From positions 53,426 through 117,425 of the forward strand of contig NZ_QXGI01000007.1 in the NCBI RefSeq assembly GCF_003952025.1: a stretch of 64,000 nt of DNA. The letters run 5' to 3'. Every line of letters begins with the position of its first letter. Position 1 is the stretch's first letter. Origin of the DNA: Bifidobacterium castoris. Its GTDB lineage: Bacteria > Actinomycetota > Actinomycetes > Actinomycetales > Bifidobacteriaceae. Of this stretch, positions 54,138 through 63,830 are shown piece after piece. Made by a program: the position numbers and the translations under genes. The notes under the pieces were generated by a model. That model was not told the DNA's origin and did no database searches. It saw only the letters and a list, made by a program, of their open reading frames with translations.

Positions 54138-55429
54138 CGCGTCTCACCCACCTTCGGCACGCCGATGCGCGATCCCCAGAACGCGTACCACGCCACGTAC
54201 AGGAAGCCAGGCACCATGACGAGAGCCGCGATCTCAATGCCGGCGGCATCCTGAATGACGCCGAGCAGCAGCGGGATGAGCGCCGCACCGACGATGCTCA
54301 TGACGAGCGCCGACGAACCGGTCTTCGCCGCCGAGCCCTTGAGCCCTTTGAGCGTGAGCGAGAACACGGTCGGGTAGCCGATCGAGATGAACAGATAGGC
54401 GACCATGAACGCGATGACCGAGACCTTGCCCAAGCCGAGGAAGACGATGAACATCAGCACAGCCGATGCACTCATATAGATGCCGAGAATCTTCGCCGGG
54501 TCGAAGCGCGCCATGAGCGGCGTCGTCACGAAACGGCCAATCGTGAACAGCAGCGAGAGCACCGACAGCATCGTCGCGGCGAGGCCTGCCGTGATGCCGG
54601 CACCCCAATGCTTGAGCGCGTAGGCGGAGAAGATTGCCATGCCAGCGACCTGCAGACCGATGAAGATGAATTCAGCGATGACGCCGAGCGTGAAGTACGG
54701 ACGCTTGAGCAGTGTGCGGAAGGTCTCACCCGAGCCCTTGCCGCCCGCCTCCTCCTCGGCGTCGCCCGGAGGCGAAGGCAGACGGAAGAACGCGAACACG
54801 ACGAACACGACGACGAGGACGACACCGATGACGATGTAAACCGTGCGCGTATCCGTCAGGAACTGCGTCTTGGCTTGCTCGAATCCGGGCTGGCCGGCGG
54901 CGACCGTCGTGCCGAGAATCTGGCCGAGGATGAGCGGGCCGACGATGTTGCCCACGCCGTTGAAGCTCTGCGCCATGTTGAGGCGGAACGATTCGCCGCG
55001 TTCGTCGCCAAGTTTTGTGATGTACGGGTTGCAGTTGGTTTCGAGCGACGCGGCACCGAGCGCGATGACGAACATCGCGAGCAGGAACAGCCCGTAGCTC
55101 GCCATATTCGTCGCCGGGATGACGATGAACGCGCCGAACGCGAAGAGGAACAGGCCCGAAAGCACGCCGCCCTTGTAGCCGAAGCGCTTGGCGATGAGAC
55201 CGGCGGGGATCGCCATGACGAAGTAGGCGCCGTAGTAGGCGACCTGCAGCAGCGCCGCCTGAGCGCTGTCGAGCTGCATGTAGTTCGCGAACGGCGAGTT
55301 GAGCGCATTCACCAGGTTCATCGTCAGGCCCCAGATGAAGAACAGCGACGTGACGAGCACAATTGCGAGCATGGCCTTTGACCCGGTCGTTTCCCCCTTG
55401 CGCGCCGTCTTTGGTGATGTCGTTGACAT
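54134..55429 (-). CDS. fucP: L-fucose:H+ symporter, MFS family
   Basis: 431 residues with 12 predicted membrane helices in two six-helix halves and a charged central loop (about 210-235). FFIWGLTMNLVNALNSPF (about 31-48) is the FucP-type first helix, with YYGAYFVMAIPAGLIAKRFGYKGGV and AASLETNCNPYITKLG also diagnostic of FucP. The ATG at 55429 follows GGGAGGGG. It lies 17 bases after the dehydrogenase gene and overlaps the lactonase gene by four bases, so all are cotranscribed. Fucose as substrate is well supported by family and context. Confidence 0.91.
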   Translation of the reverse strand: MSTTSPKTARKGETTGSKAMLAIVLVTSLFFIWGLTMNLVNALNSPFANYMQLDSAQAALLQVAYYGAYFVMAIPAGLIAKRFGYKGGVLSGLFLFAFGAFIVIPATNMASYGLFLLAMFVIALGAASLETNCNPYITKLGDERGESFRLNMAQSFNGVGNIVGPLILGQILGTTVAAGQPGFEQAKTQFLTDTRTVYIVIGVVLVVVFVVFAFFRLPSPPGDAEEEAGGKGSGETFRTLLKRPYFTLGVIAEFIFIGLQVAGMAIFSAYALKHWGAGITAGLAATMLSVLSLLFTIGRFVTTPLMARFDPAKILGIYMSASAVLMFIVFLGLGKVSVIAFMVAYLFISIGYPTVFSLTLKGLKGSAAKTGSSALVMSIVGAALIPLLLGVIQDAAGIEIAALVMVPGFLYVAWYAFWGSRIGVPKVGETR

Positions 55430-55446
55430 GATCGTCCCCTCCCGAC

Positions 55447-56238
55447 TCAGCTCAGCGCGCGGTCGAGATGCACGTAGCCGCCGTCGACGAAGACCCACTG
55501 GCCGGTCGTGTGCGACGAGCGGTCGGAGAGCAGGAACGCCGCCTCGGCGCCGATCTCTTCGACCGAGGTCATGCGATGGCCGAGCGGAATCTTGTCGGTG
55601 ATGAGCGACAGGCGCGCCTGCTGGGCGGCCTCGTCGCCGAAGGTCTTGATCCATTCGGAGTACAGCGGCGTCCAGCATTCGGAGACGACGATCGCGTTGA
55701 CACGCACGTCGTCGTTGACGAGTGCGGCCGCCCATTCGCGTGTCAGGCCGAGGATGGCGCCCTTCGCCGCCGCGTAGGCGCTCGTCTTGCCCTGACCGGT
55801 CAGCGCCGTCTTTGACGAAATGTTGACGACGGCGCCCTTGCTTTCCTTGAGATAGGGCACAGCGGCGTGCACGAGCTCGTAGTAGTGCGTCAGGTTACCG
55901 TGGATTGACTCCTCGAATTCACGCCAGCTGGTCGTCTCGAGGTCCTTGTTGTCGTTCTTGCCGGCGTTGTTGACGATGCCGTCGACGTGTCCGTACTTGG
56001 CGTACGTCGCTTCGACGATCGGCGCGATGCCGTCGGCGTCGTTGAGGTCGAGCAGATAGATGTCGTAGTCGTTCGTGTACTGCTCGATGTCATGCTTGAA
56101 CTCATCAATTGCCGCGTCCGAGCGATTGATGACGACGGGGATTGCGCCTTCCTGCGCGAGCTGCAGAACGATGCCCTTGCCGATGCCTTTGAAGCCACCG
56201 GTGACGATGATGACCTTGCCTTCGAGATGCAGATCCAT
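55447..56238 (-). CDS. L-fucose dehydrogenase candidate (short-chain dehydrogenase)
   Basis: 263 residues, classical SDR. Cofactor motif TGGFKGIG (14-21), NNAGKND near 90, catalytic Ser in NISSKTALTG and Tyr/Lys in SAYAAAKGA, and a C-terminal GQWVFVDGGYVHLDRA. AAAGGAG precedes the ATG. First gene after the dehydratase and directly upstream of fucP. It would oxidise L-fucose (pyranose) to the lactone. No fucose mutarotase gene is linked, so the substrate anomer would have to come from spontaneous or remote mutarotation. Confidence 0.87.
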   Translation of the reverse strand: MDLHLEGKVIIVTGGFKGIGKGIVLQLAQEGAIPVVINRSDAAIDEFKHDIEQYTNDYDIYLLDLNDADGIAPIVEATYAKYGHVDGIVNNAGKNDNKDLETTSWREFEESIHGNLTHYYELVHAAVPYLKESKGAVVNISSKTALTGQGKTSAYAAAKGAILGLTREWAAALVNDDVRVNAIVVSECWTPLYSEWIKTFGDEAAQQARLSLITDKIPLGHRMTSVEEIGAEAAFLLSDRSSHTTGQWVFVDGGYVHLDRALS

Positions 56239-56394
56239 GAGAACTCCTTTGTTCGTGATGATTGTTCGATCCGTGTGCTGTATGCGATTCGATCGGTTGA
56301 TTCGATGCCGCGGTGCGGGGCCGCGCTCGGCCTCGCACGTCGGCTGTCCGTTGGTTGTTGGTTGATTGGTTGGCGCCTCGGCGAGCTTCGTCGC

Positions 56395-57678
56395 TCAGCC
56401 GCGGTACAGGTATTTCTCGGCGGTCTCCAACGTCATCTCGGCACCGTTGCCAGGGGCCGTCGGAGCCACATAGTTGCCGTCGCGGATGCGCACCGGGTTG
56501 ACGAAGTGCTCATGCTGATTGTCGACGTATTCGATCATGCGGCCGTCCATCGTGCCGGAGACCGAGACGTAGTCGAACATCGCGAACTGGCAGACCGCTT
56601 CGCACAATCCGACACCGCCGGCGTGCGGGCATACCGGCTTGTTGAACTTCTTCGCGAGCAGGTATTCGAGAATGATTTCCTGAGGACCTGCGACGCGCGT
56701 CGCGTCGATCTGCATGATGCCGAAGGCGTTCGTCTGCAGATACTGCTTGTACAGGATGCGGCTCTGCATCTGCTCGCCAGTGGCGACCTTGATTGGGTTG
56801 ATTGCGCGCGCAATCGTCGCATGTCCGATGACGTCGTCGGGGTTCGTCGGCTCCTCGACCCAGGCGAGATCGAATTCATGGAAACGGTTGATCCACTCGA
56901 TTGCCTGCGGCACATCCCACACCTGATTGGCGTCGACGGCGAGGCGCACGTCCGGGCCGATCGCCTCGCGTGCGAGCGCGAGACGGCGCAGATCGTCGTC
57001 GATGTTCTGGCCGACCTTGAGCTTGATCTGCTTGAAGCCCTTGACCTCGGTCTCCTCCTTGGCGAGCGAGACCATCTTTTCGTCCGAGTAGCCGAGCCAG
57101 CCGGGGGCCGTCGAATAGCCCGGGTATCCCGTGTCGAGCAGGTGCTGGATGCGCTCCTGCTTGCCCTTGTTCCCTTCGCGCAGGATTTCGACGGCTTCCT
57201 CGGGGCGCAGCGCGTCGCTCAGGTAGCGGAAGTCGAGCGTCGAGACGAGCTCTTCGGGTTCCATTTCGGAGAGCATGAGCCACAGCGGCTTGCCGGCTCT
57301 CTTGGCTTTGATGTCCCACAGCGCCGAGAGCACCGCGCCGATTGCCATATGTTCGACGCCTTTTTCTGGGCCGAGCCAGCGCAGCTGCGAATCGTGGACG
57401 AACAGATCCCAGGCGATGCGCATGTCGTCGAGCATCTCCTCGACGTCGCGGCCGATGAGCGTCTGCGCCATCGAATCGATTGCCGTGCACACGACGTCGT
57501 TGCCGCGGCCAATTGTGAAGACGAAGCCGACACCCTTGACACCGTCCTCGGCGTCGGTGTGAATCTCGACGTAAGCCGACGAGTAGTCGGGGTCCGGGTT
57601 CATTGCATCCGATCCGGACAGCGTCTGCGATGTGGGGAATCGGAAATCGTAGGTCTTGACTTGTGTAATGGTACTCAT
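56395..57678 (-). CDS. L-fuconate dehydratase (enolase superfamily)
   Basis: 427 residues. N-terminal capping domain and (beta/alpha)7-beta barrel. The catalytic lysine pair is in IKLKVG, metal ligands are in AVDANQVWD, WVEEPTNPDD and ATGEQMQS, and the terminal catalytic His is in CPHAGGVGLCE, the pattern of L-fuconate dehydratases rather than mandelate racemase. AFGIMQIDATRVAG supports this. GAGGGAC precedes ATG 57678. It is divergent from the LacI regulator and first in the dehydratase-dehydrogenase-fucP-lactonase-aldolase series. Confidence 0.91.
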   Translation of the reverse strand: MSTITQVKTYDFRFPTSQTLSGSDAMNPDPDYSSAYVEIHTDAEDGVKGVGFVFTIGRGNDVVCTAIDSMAQTLIGRDVEEMLDDMRIAWDLFVHDSQLRWLGPEKGVEHMAIGAVLSALWDIKAKRAGKPLWLMLSEMEPEELVSTLDFRYLSDALRPEEAVEILREGNKGKQERIQHLLDTGYPGYSTAPGWLGYSDEKMVSLAKEETEVKGFKQIKLKVGQNIDDDLRRLALAREAIGPDVRLAVDANQVWDVPQAIEWINRFHEFDLAWVEEPTNPDDVIGHATIARAINPIKVATGEQMQSRILYKQYLQTNAFGIMQIDATRVAGPQEIILEYLLAKKFNKPVCPHAGGVGLCEAVCQFAMFDYVSVSGTMDGRMIEYVDNQHEHFVNPVRIRDGNYVAPTAPGNGAEMTLETAEKYLYRG

Positions 57679-57739
57679 GTCCCTCGGGGCTCCTTTGCCT
57701 TGATGAACTGACGTGTACCATCGTAGTACGGAATTGGAA

Positions 57740-57766
57740 ATTTGCAAATCATCTTCGGAAATTTTC
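57740..57766. promoter_or_regulatory. Candidate operators of the fucose LacI regulator
   Basis: ATTTGCAAAT (57740-57749) is a perfect ten-base palindrome. GGAAATTTTC (57757-57766) repeats the GGAAATTT that also begins at 57736. Both lie in the AT-rich divergent promoter region between the dehydratase gene and the regulator. Confidence 0.45.
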
Positions 57767-57883
57767 TACAATCGATAGTGGTTACGTCACCGCGACGCGC
57801 ACGAGCGCCCCACCACGCGATAATGGAAACGACGCAGCGCACCGTGAAACGATGCCGCACCGCACCACGGCAACAAGGAGCAC

Positions 57884-58903
57884 ATGATGAGCAACGCACA
57901 GCCGAAAGTCAAGGTCGGCGAGATCGCACGACTCGCCGGCGTCTCCGCATCCACCGTCTCGAAAGTCATCAACGGTCGCGCAGGCGTCTCGCAGGCGACG
58001 CGCGAGACCGTCGAACGATTGCTCACTGAACGCGGCTACGCCAAGCCGCTTGTCAGCACGAAGCTCTCCCCCACCATCGAGCTCGTCGTCGAATACATCG
58101 AGCACAACGGCACGATGGAGCTCATCCGCTACGCCTCGTATTGGGCGCAACAGGCCGGACTCGCGATCACCGTCACGCAGACGGAGCACGGCGAAGCCTC
58201 CGAAAGCTGCTTTCGCGGCATCATTGAACGCAACCCTCAAGGCGTCATTCTCCAGCAGATGGGTGGCCTGACAACGCATGCCAAGCAGCTGCTGCGCGCA
58301 CGAGACATCCCCGTCGTCGTCATCGACCCAATCGATGCCGTCGACGACGACGTGATGAGCGTCGCCATCGACAACTGGACGGCCGGCTATCAGGCGGCGC
58401 GCCATCTGCTGGGGCTAGGGCATACGCGCATCGGCGTCATCCGCGGCCCGATGGTCCTGCAGACGGCGCTCGCCCGCTTCAACGGCTTCACATCGGCGCT
58501 GCTGCAGGCCGGCGTCGACCTGCCAGCGCGCTATGTACGCGACGGCGACTACTTCCCCGCAGAACGCAGCTACGAGGCTGCACGCGAACTCATCGACCTC
58601 GATGACCGGCCGACCGCGATCTTCTGCTGCAACGATCTGTCGGCCGTGAACACATACCGCGCGGCGCGCCAAAGCGGGCTGCAGCTGCCCGATGAGCTGT
58701 CGATTATGGGCTTCGACGACATCTTCCCCGCCGAGTATCTCAAGCCGTCGCTCACGAGCGTGCACCAACCTTTCGACCGGATTGCGCAGTGCGCCGTGCG
58801 CATGATTGTCGACGCGCGCGATAGCGTGCCGTGCGAGCAGCACGTCATCTTCCCGACGCATGTCGTGGCGCGCGAAAGCACGGTGCCGCCGCGCGAACCG
58901 TGA
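57884..58903 (+). CDS. LacI-family regulator of the L-fucose cluster
   Basis: 339 residues. Helix-turn-helix at about 10-32 (VGEIARLAGVSASTVSKVINGRAGVS), hinge, then the sugar-responsive domain with VVVIDPIDAVDDDV and GLGHTRIGVI. AAGGAG before ATG 57884. Divergent from the dehydratase gene and convergent with fucO, so it can control the whole cluster; the ligand is probably L-fucose or an intermediate. Its last codons form one arm of the terminator hairpin with fucO. Confidence 0.9.
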   Translation: MMSNAQPKVKVGEIARLAGVSASTVSKVINGRAGVSQATRETVERLLTERGYAKPLVSTKLSPTIELVVEYIEHNGTMELIRYASYWAQQAGLAITVTQTEHGEASESCFRGIIERNPQGVILQQMGGLTTHAKQLLRARDIPVVVIDPIDAVDDDVMSVAIDNWTAGYQAARHLLGLGHTRIGVIRGPMVLQTALARFNGFTSALLQAGVDLPARYVRDGDYFPAERSYEAARELIDLDDRPTAIFCCNDLSAVNTYRAARQSGLQLPDELSIMGFDDIFPAEYLKPSLTSVHQPFDRIAQCAVRMIVDARDSVPCEQHVIFPTHVVARESTVPPREP

Positions 58904-58927
58904 GGTCCGGCGCGGCGGCACCGTGCT
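58877..58927. terminator. Bidirectional terminator reaching into the lacI coding end
   Basis: Eighteen-base arms (58877-58894, inside the regulator's final codons, and 58910-58927) pair perfectly around a 15-base loop that contains the TGA stop. It lies between convergent lacI and fucO, so it serves both. Confidence 0.75.
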
Positions 58928-58955
58928 TGTACAGGCCGCGATCACATGCGGATGA

Positions 58956-60107
58956 TCACATCAGGCTGCGGTAGAGCTCGAGGATGTCCTCCTCGGTGGC
59001 CTTGCGCGGGTTGCCGGGCGTGCACACGTCGGCGAAAGCGTCGGCGGCGAGCTCCGGGACGTCCTCCTCGGTGGCGCCGACCTCGCTGATCGTCGTCGGG
59101 TTGCCCAGCTCCCGCGTCAACGCGGCGACTGCTTCGACGGCTTCGTCGCGCACATGGTCGAGGTCGCCCGTGTAGGCGTCCTCGACGCCGAAGGCGTCGG
59201 CGATGTCGCGGTACTTCTCGCCTGAATAGTCCTTGTTGTACGCCATGACCGGGGCGAGCAGGATGCCGTTGGCGACGCCGTGCGCGACGCCGAGGCGGCC
59301 GCCGAGAGGGTGCGCCATGCCGTGCACGAGGCCGAGGCCGACGTTCGAATAGGACATGCCGGTGATGTACGAGGCGTAGGCCATCTGCTCGCCGGCGTCC
59401 CGGTCGCCTTCAACGCTTTTCGCCAGATTGTTCGCGATCATGCGGATTGTCTGCATCGACAGCGCGTCCGAAAGGCTCCATGCACCCGGCGTGATGACGC
59501 TCTCGATGGCATGGGTGAGCGCATCCAGACCGGTGGCGACCTTCAGGCCGCGCGGCATGCCGTCGGTCAGGTCGGGGTCGACGAAGGCCGCGACCGGGAT
59601 GTCGTGCGGATCGACGGCGACGAACTTGCGTTTGTTCGCCGTGTCGGTGACGACGTAGTTGATCGTCGTCTCGGACGCGGTGCCGGCCGTCGTGGGCACG
59701 CCGAAGATCGGCACGCTCGGGTGCTTCGTGTCGGCGACGCCCTCGAGCGACAGCACGTCGGAGAACTCGGGGTTGGCGGCGACGATGCCGATGCCCTTGC
59801 AGGTGTCCTGCGGGCTTCCTCCGCCGAGGCCGATGAGGAAGTCGGCCCCCGACTTCCTGAACTCCTCGACGCCGTGCTGGATGTTCTCGACCGGCGGATT
59901 AGGCTGGACGTCATCGAAAATTTCGTACGGAATATCGGCCTTGTCGAGCACATCGGTCACCTTCTTGGCGGTGCCGTTGGAGACGAGGACGGGATCGGTG
60001 ACGATGAACGCCTTATGGAAGCCACGCGACTTCGCCTCCTTCGGAATCTCGTCGATGGCGCCACGTCCGAAGTAGGCGGTCTGGTTGAAAATCATGCGGT
60101 AGACCAT
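58956..60107 (-). CDS. fucO: Lactaldehyde reductase (iron-dependent alcohol dehydrogenase)
   Basis: 383 residues, group III Fe-alcohol dehydrogenase. NAD-binding GLGGGSPQDTCKGIG (GGGSxxD, about 95-110) and the metal ligands in DPDLTDGMP, THAIESVITPGA, GLVHGMAHPLGG and GVAHGVANGILLAP. It reduces L-lactaldehyde to 1,2-propanediol, the end step of fucose use. AAAGGAG precedes ATG 60107. Transcribed convergently with the fucose regulator, with its own 255-base promoter region upstream. Confidence 0.92.
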   Translation of the reverse strand: MVYRMIFNQTAYFGRGAIDEIPKEAKSRGFHKAFIVTDPVLVSNGTAKKVTDVLDKADIPYEIFDDVQPNPPVENIQHGVEEFRKSGADFLIGLGGGSPQDTCKGIGIVAANPEFSDVLSLEGVADTKHPSVPIFGVPTTAGTASETTINYVVTDTANKRKFVAVDPHDIPVAAFVDPDLTDGMPRGLKVATGLDALTHAIESVITPGAWSLSDALSMQTIRMIANNLAKSVEGDRDAGEQMAYASYITGMSYSNVGLGLVHGMAHPLGGRLGVAHGVANGILLAPVMAYNKDYSGEKYRDIADAFGVEDAYTGDLDHVRDEAVEAVAALTRELGNPTTISEVGATEEDVPELAADAFADVCTPGNPRKATEEDILELYRSLM

Positions 60108-60362
60108 GGTCTTGCTCCTTTGCAAACGAGTCGTCGCTTCACTGGAACGACTGGCGTCCAGTCTAGTGGGCGCGGGGCCCCGCTGCAAACCGCGAAAGCC
60201 CGCACGCACTGACGAGCGACGGCATCGCGGGCGTCGCAAACCGGCACAACGACTAGAATTTTGCGTAAGTCATCGTGCATATTTCGTCAATCATTCGGCA
60301 CGACACACCGATGCGATCCGCAACTCCTATGCGGCGGCTCGCATCGCGTCCGTGCGGCTCCT

Positions 60363-60947
60363 CTACTGCCGGTCCTGCACCGAATTGACGGCCTGCGGCA
60401 TATGCTCGGCGACGTAAGTGAGGAACTCCGGCGTCTTCGACCAGTACTTGACGCCCCAGTTCTCGAAGTCCCGCGTGTCCTTGTAGGGTCTGCATTCGAA
60501 GTCGACGTAATGCACGACGCCGTCCTCGACGACGAAGTTCGTCGGGAAGTAGTTGATGTTGATGTGCCGTGCGGCCAGGCGCTTGGCGAGCCCCCGGATC
60601 TGGTCGAGGTAATCATCCTGCATCTTGTCGGTGAGGACGAGCTCGTAGATCGTGGGCCCGTCGACGTACTCCTTGAGGATGCGGTCGTGGTCGAGGTCGA
60701 CGTCGAGCATCGCCGGCAGCTTGACGCCCAGTTCGCGCAGCTTGCGGTAGTCGCGGATCTCGGCCTGCATCTTGTCGGCGTACTGGTAGTAGTCGTACGG
60801 ACCGTAATGGATCTGCTTGAGCACATACTGCACCGGCGGATGCGTCTGCGAACGAACGAGGAACGAATAGCCGCCATTGCCTTTGCCAAGCAACCGGAGC
60901 ACGTCATACGGGGTCCCGTTGACGGTCAGCATTTTGCACTTTCCCAT
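60363..60947 (-). CDS. Small protein-kinase-like (PKL-fold) protein
   Basis: 194 residues. Glycine loop LGKGNGGYSFLV (20-31), Lys44 in YVLKQI, a hinge with ILKEYVDGPTIYEL (90-103), a catalytic loop RHININYFPTNFVV (Asn where eukaryotic kinases have Asp, Asn137 in place) and the metal motif VDFE (Asp149). It lacks an activation segment and the C-lobe of ordinary Ser/Thr kinases, resembling RIO/lipopolysaccharide-kinase-like bacterial proteins. Substrate unknown. It lies upstream of fucO on the same strand but 255 bases away. Confidence 0.75.
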   Translation of the reverse strand: MGKCKMLTVNGTPYDVLRLLGKGNGGYSFLVRSQTHPPVQYVLKQIHYGPYDYYQYADKMQAEIRDYRKLRELGVKLPAMLDVDLDHDRILKEYVDGPTIYELVLTDKMQDDYLDQIRGLAKRLAARHININYFPTNFVVEDGVVHYVDFECRPYKDTRDFENWGVKYWSKTPEFLTYVAEHMPQAVNSVQDRQ

Positions 60948-61064
60948 GGGAAAAGCGTATCATGCGACCGCGCTGGGAGCCGGTTTCATGCCGTTTTTCA
61001 CCGGTTTTCCATCGAAAAGGTCGCGGAGGCCATCGCTCCCGGCGAACTCCGGCGACGCCCTCGT

Positions 61065-61313
61065 CTAGCGCAGCGGCGCCCACATCGCGACGACGCCCCC
61101 GACGGCGCGCATGGCCGCGGCGATGTCGGAGGCACCGGCGCTCAGCTGCCTCGATCTGAACACCAGCAACGCCACGACGACGACGGCCGCGACGAGCATG
61201 ATGACGACCATGCGTCGAAGATGTGCACGCTCCTCGTCGACGGGCGTGCCGCACACCGGGCACACCGTCGCCCGTTCATTGAGTTCGCTGCCGCACCGTG
61301 CACAACGCCGCAT
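61065..61313 (-). CDS. Zinc-ribbon membrane protein
   Basis: 82 residues. N-terminal double CxxC zinc ribbon (CARCGSELNERATVCPVC, residues 4-21), a short charged linker, one membrane helix (about 34-53, RMVVIMLVAAVVVVALLVF) and a short external tail. AAAGGTGG before ATG 61313. Such zinc-ribbon-plus-helix proteins are common and uncharacterised. Confidence 0.75.
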   Translation of the reverse strand: MRRCARCGSELNERATVCPVCGTPVDEERAHLRRMVVIMLVAAVVVVALLVFRSRQLSAGASDIAAAMRAVGGVVAMWAPLR

Positions 61314-61483
61314 CGCATCCACCTTTCGTTCCCGACGACTCGGGACCTGTATGCAGATCCCCTGGCCTTTGCCCATCTTAGGCACACGGGGACTCCCCGC
61401 TCCGGCACGCCCGGAGCGTATCCGGCACGACGGCCGCACGGCTCCTTGCCGGCCGGTCCTCACCCGGTTGTTGCCGGAACGCG

Positions 61484-61520
61484 AAGAAGCCTTGGAATCG
61501 TTGCGATTCCAAGGCTTCTT
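61484..61520 (-). terminator. Terminator of tRNA-Glu
   Basis: Perfect 17-base arms (61484-61500 and 61504-61520) with a three-base loop, five bases downstream of the tRNA on the minus strand. Confidence 0.8.
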
Positions 61521-61525
61521 AATGG

Positions 61526-61597
61526 TACCCCCTGAGAGAGTCGAACTCTCGTTGTCAGATTGAAAGTCTGGTGTCCTAACCGTTAGACGAAGGGGGC
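61526..61597 (-). tRNA. tRNA-Glu (TTC)
   Basis: A 72-base cloverleaf: acceptor GCCCCCT/AGGGGGT with discriminator A, D arm GTCTAACGGTTAGGAC, anticodon loop CTTTCAA with TTC, T loop TTCGACTC. Confidence 0.94.
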
Positions 61598-61720
61598 TTT
61601 CGACAACTCAATTGATATTACACGAATCGGCATATCACGCAAGCATCGGCGTGTCGCATTCGGGGGAAGTCCCGAAACACCGTCGTGCGGCGGCCGGGAA
61701 AACGGCCGCCGCACGCCCGC

Positions 61721-62554
61721 TCAGACCCTGCGGTATGTGAAGTCGTGGATGACGCGGCCGGCGTCGAGCCCCTTGCGCTCGAAGTTCGTCAGCACACGCC
61801 CTTCGAAACGCGGCGACTCGACGAAGTCGGCGTGCGGCAGCGACGACGCCTGCCCCGCATTGCCCTTGCCGACATGCGCGGTCGGCAGGCTCACCGTCAG
61901 ACCGCCGACGTTCTCGAAGTCGTCGCGCGCATCCATGACCTCGTGCACATGCAGCGCATAGTCCTCGATGTCGGTCGCGATGCGCCACACGCCGTCCTCG
62001 CCGAGGGCGTCGTGCATGCGCGCAGCGAGTTCGGGCTGCACGATCCGGCGCTTGTGGTGACGCATCTTGGGCCACGGGTCGGGGAAGAAGGTCCACGCCT
62101 CGTCGACGACGCCGGGCTCCATGACGGCGAACAGCTCAGGCGCGTTGATCCGCGCGACCCTCAGATTGCCCAGACCGTGCTTGGCTGCGAGCAGCACCGT
62201 ATGCGCGACGCCCGGGTCGTAGACCTCGAGCGCGAGGAAGTTGCGTTCGGGATGCGCGGCGGCCGCGGCGACGACGTTCTCCCCCTGTCCGCTGCCGATC
62301 TCAACGGTGAGCGGCGCCGCGGCGCCCCAGTGGTCGCGCACGTAGGCGCCGGTGAACCCGAAGCCCTGCGCCGGGTCGAGCCTGCCTTCCTCGGCGATGT
62401 CGTCGAGGACGTAACGAGCCGCATGGTTGTCCATCGCGCGCTGAAGCCGCGCGTCGAGGCGCGCCGACCTGCGCACGAAGGAGAGCACCTTCCTGTCGCG
62501 GAGCGGATTCACGGCGTCCGCGCTGTCGATTCCTTCGATGTTCTGCTGAGCCAT
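61721..62554 (-). CDS. trmB: tRNA (guanine-N7)-methyltransferase
   Basis: 277 residues, SAM-dependent enzyme methylating G46 of t[14 protein letters not shown] (SAM motif I, about 90-100), [20 protein letters not shown], and [20 protein letters not shown], the nearly invariant TrmB signature. The N-terminal 60 residues ([22 protein letters not shown]) bind tRNA. A TACACT box about nine bases before ATG 62554 and no Shine-Dalgarno suggest a leaderless start. Confidence 0.94.
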   Translation of the reverse strand: MAQQNIEGIDSADAVNPLRDRKVLSFVRRSARLDARLQRAMDNHAARYVLDDIAEEGRLDPAQGFGFTGAYVRDHWGAAAPLTVEIGSGQGENVVAAAAAHPERNFLALEVYDPGVAHTVLLAAKHGLGNLRVARINAPELFAVMEPGVVDEAWTFFPDPWPKMRHHKRRIVQPELAARMHDALGEDGVWRIATDIEDYALHVHEVMDARDDFENVGGLTVSLPTAHVGKGNAGQASSLPHADFVESPRFEGRVLTNFERKGLDAGRVIHDFTYRRV

Positions 62555-62803
62555 ACCCACAGTGTATGCGGCGACCTGTATCGGCGACGGCGCGGGTCCG
62601 GCGGCCGCGGGCGGGGACGTCCGGCCGCGTCCTAGACTGGAAACGGTCGCGCGGCGCACGCGCCGGCGCAGGCCGCAACACACCGACGTCGCCAGTTTTG
62701 TGCGATAGTGTTCAGGTGATACACTGTAATCGAACATAAACGAACATTGCAACAAAAAAGATACCAAAATCGTGATGTTCAACCTGTCGAAAGAAGGCTC
62801 AAC

Positions 62804-63817
62804 ATGACTGTTCTTGTCACTGGCGGCTGCGGCTACATCGGCGCGCACGTCGTCCATGCGCTGCACGAGGCCGGAGAGGATGTCGTCGTCGTCGACGACC
62901 TCAGCTACGGCAAGCCGGACCGCATCGGCGGGGCGCGTCTCTACGGCATGGACATCGCCGCCCCGGGGGCCGGCGCACGTCTCGCCGAGATCATGGAGGC
63001 GGAGGAAGTCGACGCCGTCATCCACTTCGCCGCGCGCAAGCAGGTCGGCGAATCCGTCGAGAAGCCGCTGTGGTACTACCAGCAGAACATCAACGGCATG
63101 CTCAACGTGCTCGAAGGCATGAAGGAGGCAGGCGTCAAGAAGCTCGTCTTCTCCTCCTCCGCCGCCACCTACGGCGAGCCGCCGGTCGACGTCGTCCCCG
63201 AGGACGTCGAGCCGATGGTCCCGATCAACCCCTACGGCCAGACGAAGCTCTTCGGCGAGTGGATGGCGCGCGCCTGCGAGCAGCCCTACGGCATCCGCTT
63301 CTGCGGCCTGCGCTACTTCAACGTGGCCGGCTGCGGCCCCGTCGAACTCGAGGACCCGGCGATCCTCAACCTCATCCCGATGCTGTTCGACCGCCTCAAG
63401 CAGGGCAAGGCGCCCGCGATCTTCGGCGACGACTACCCGACGCCGGACGGCACCTGCATCCGCGACTACATCCACGTCTCCGACCTCGCCGACGCGCATC
63501 TCGCGGCGCTCAAGTACCTCGACCGCGACGAGCGCAGGTACGACGTCTTCAACGTCGGCACCGGCGAAGGCACCTCGGTGCGCCAGATCGTCGACGAGGT
63601 GAAGAAGGTCACCGGCCTGCCGTTCGAGGAGACCGTCATGGCGCGTCGCGCCGGCGACCCACCGCAGCTCATCGGCTCCCCGAAGCGCATCAACGAGGAG
63701 ATGGGGTGGCATGCGCGCTACGACGTCGACGACATCGTCAAGTCGGCGTGGAACGCGTGGCAGGCGAACCCGGGGCACCACATCGACGTCGAGACCTGGA
63801 AGCAGCAGGACGCCTGA
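62804..63817 (+). CDS. galE: UDP-glucose 4-epimerase
   Basis: 337 residues, SDR-extended epimerase interconverting UDP-galactose and UDP-glucose (Leloir pathway, exopolysaccharide precursor). NAD motif [11 protein letters not shown] (6-16), [14 protein letters not shown] (His/Lys segment here AARKQ), catalytic SSSAATYG and [11 protein letters not shown] (YxxxK), and [18 protein letters not shown] are intact. AAAGAAGG precedes ATG 62804; the upstream DNA (62690-62760) is AT-rich and should hold the promoter. It is divergent from trmB. Confidence 0.95.
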   Translation: MTVLVTGGCGYIGAHVVHALHEAGEDVVVVDDLSYGKPDRIGGARLYGMDIAAPGAGARLAEIMEAEEVDAVIHFAARKQVGESVEKPLWYYQQNINGMLNVLEGMKEAGVKKLVFSSSAATYGEPPVDVVPEDVEPMVPINPYGQTKLFGEWMARACEQPYGIRFCGLRYFNVAGCGPVELEDPAILNLIPMLFDRLKQGKAPAIFGDDYPTPDGTCIRDYIHVSDLADAHLAALKYLDRDERRYDVFNVGTGEGTSVRQIVDEVKKVTGLPFEETVMARRAGDPPQLIGSPKRINEEMGWHARYDVDDIVKSAWNAWQANPGHHIDVETWKQQDA

Positions 63818-63830
63818 TACCGCATCCCAT

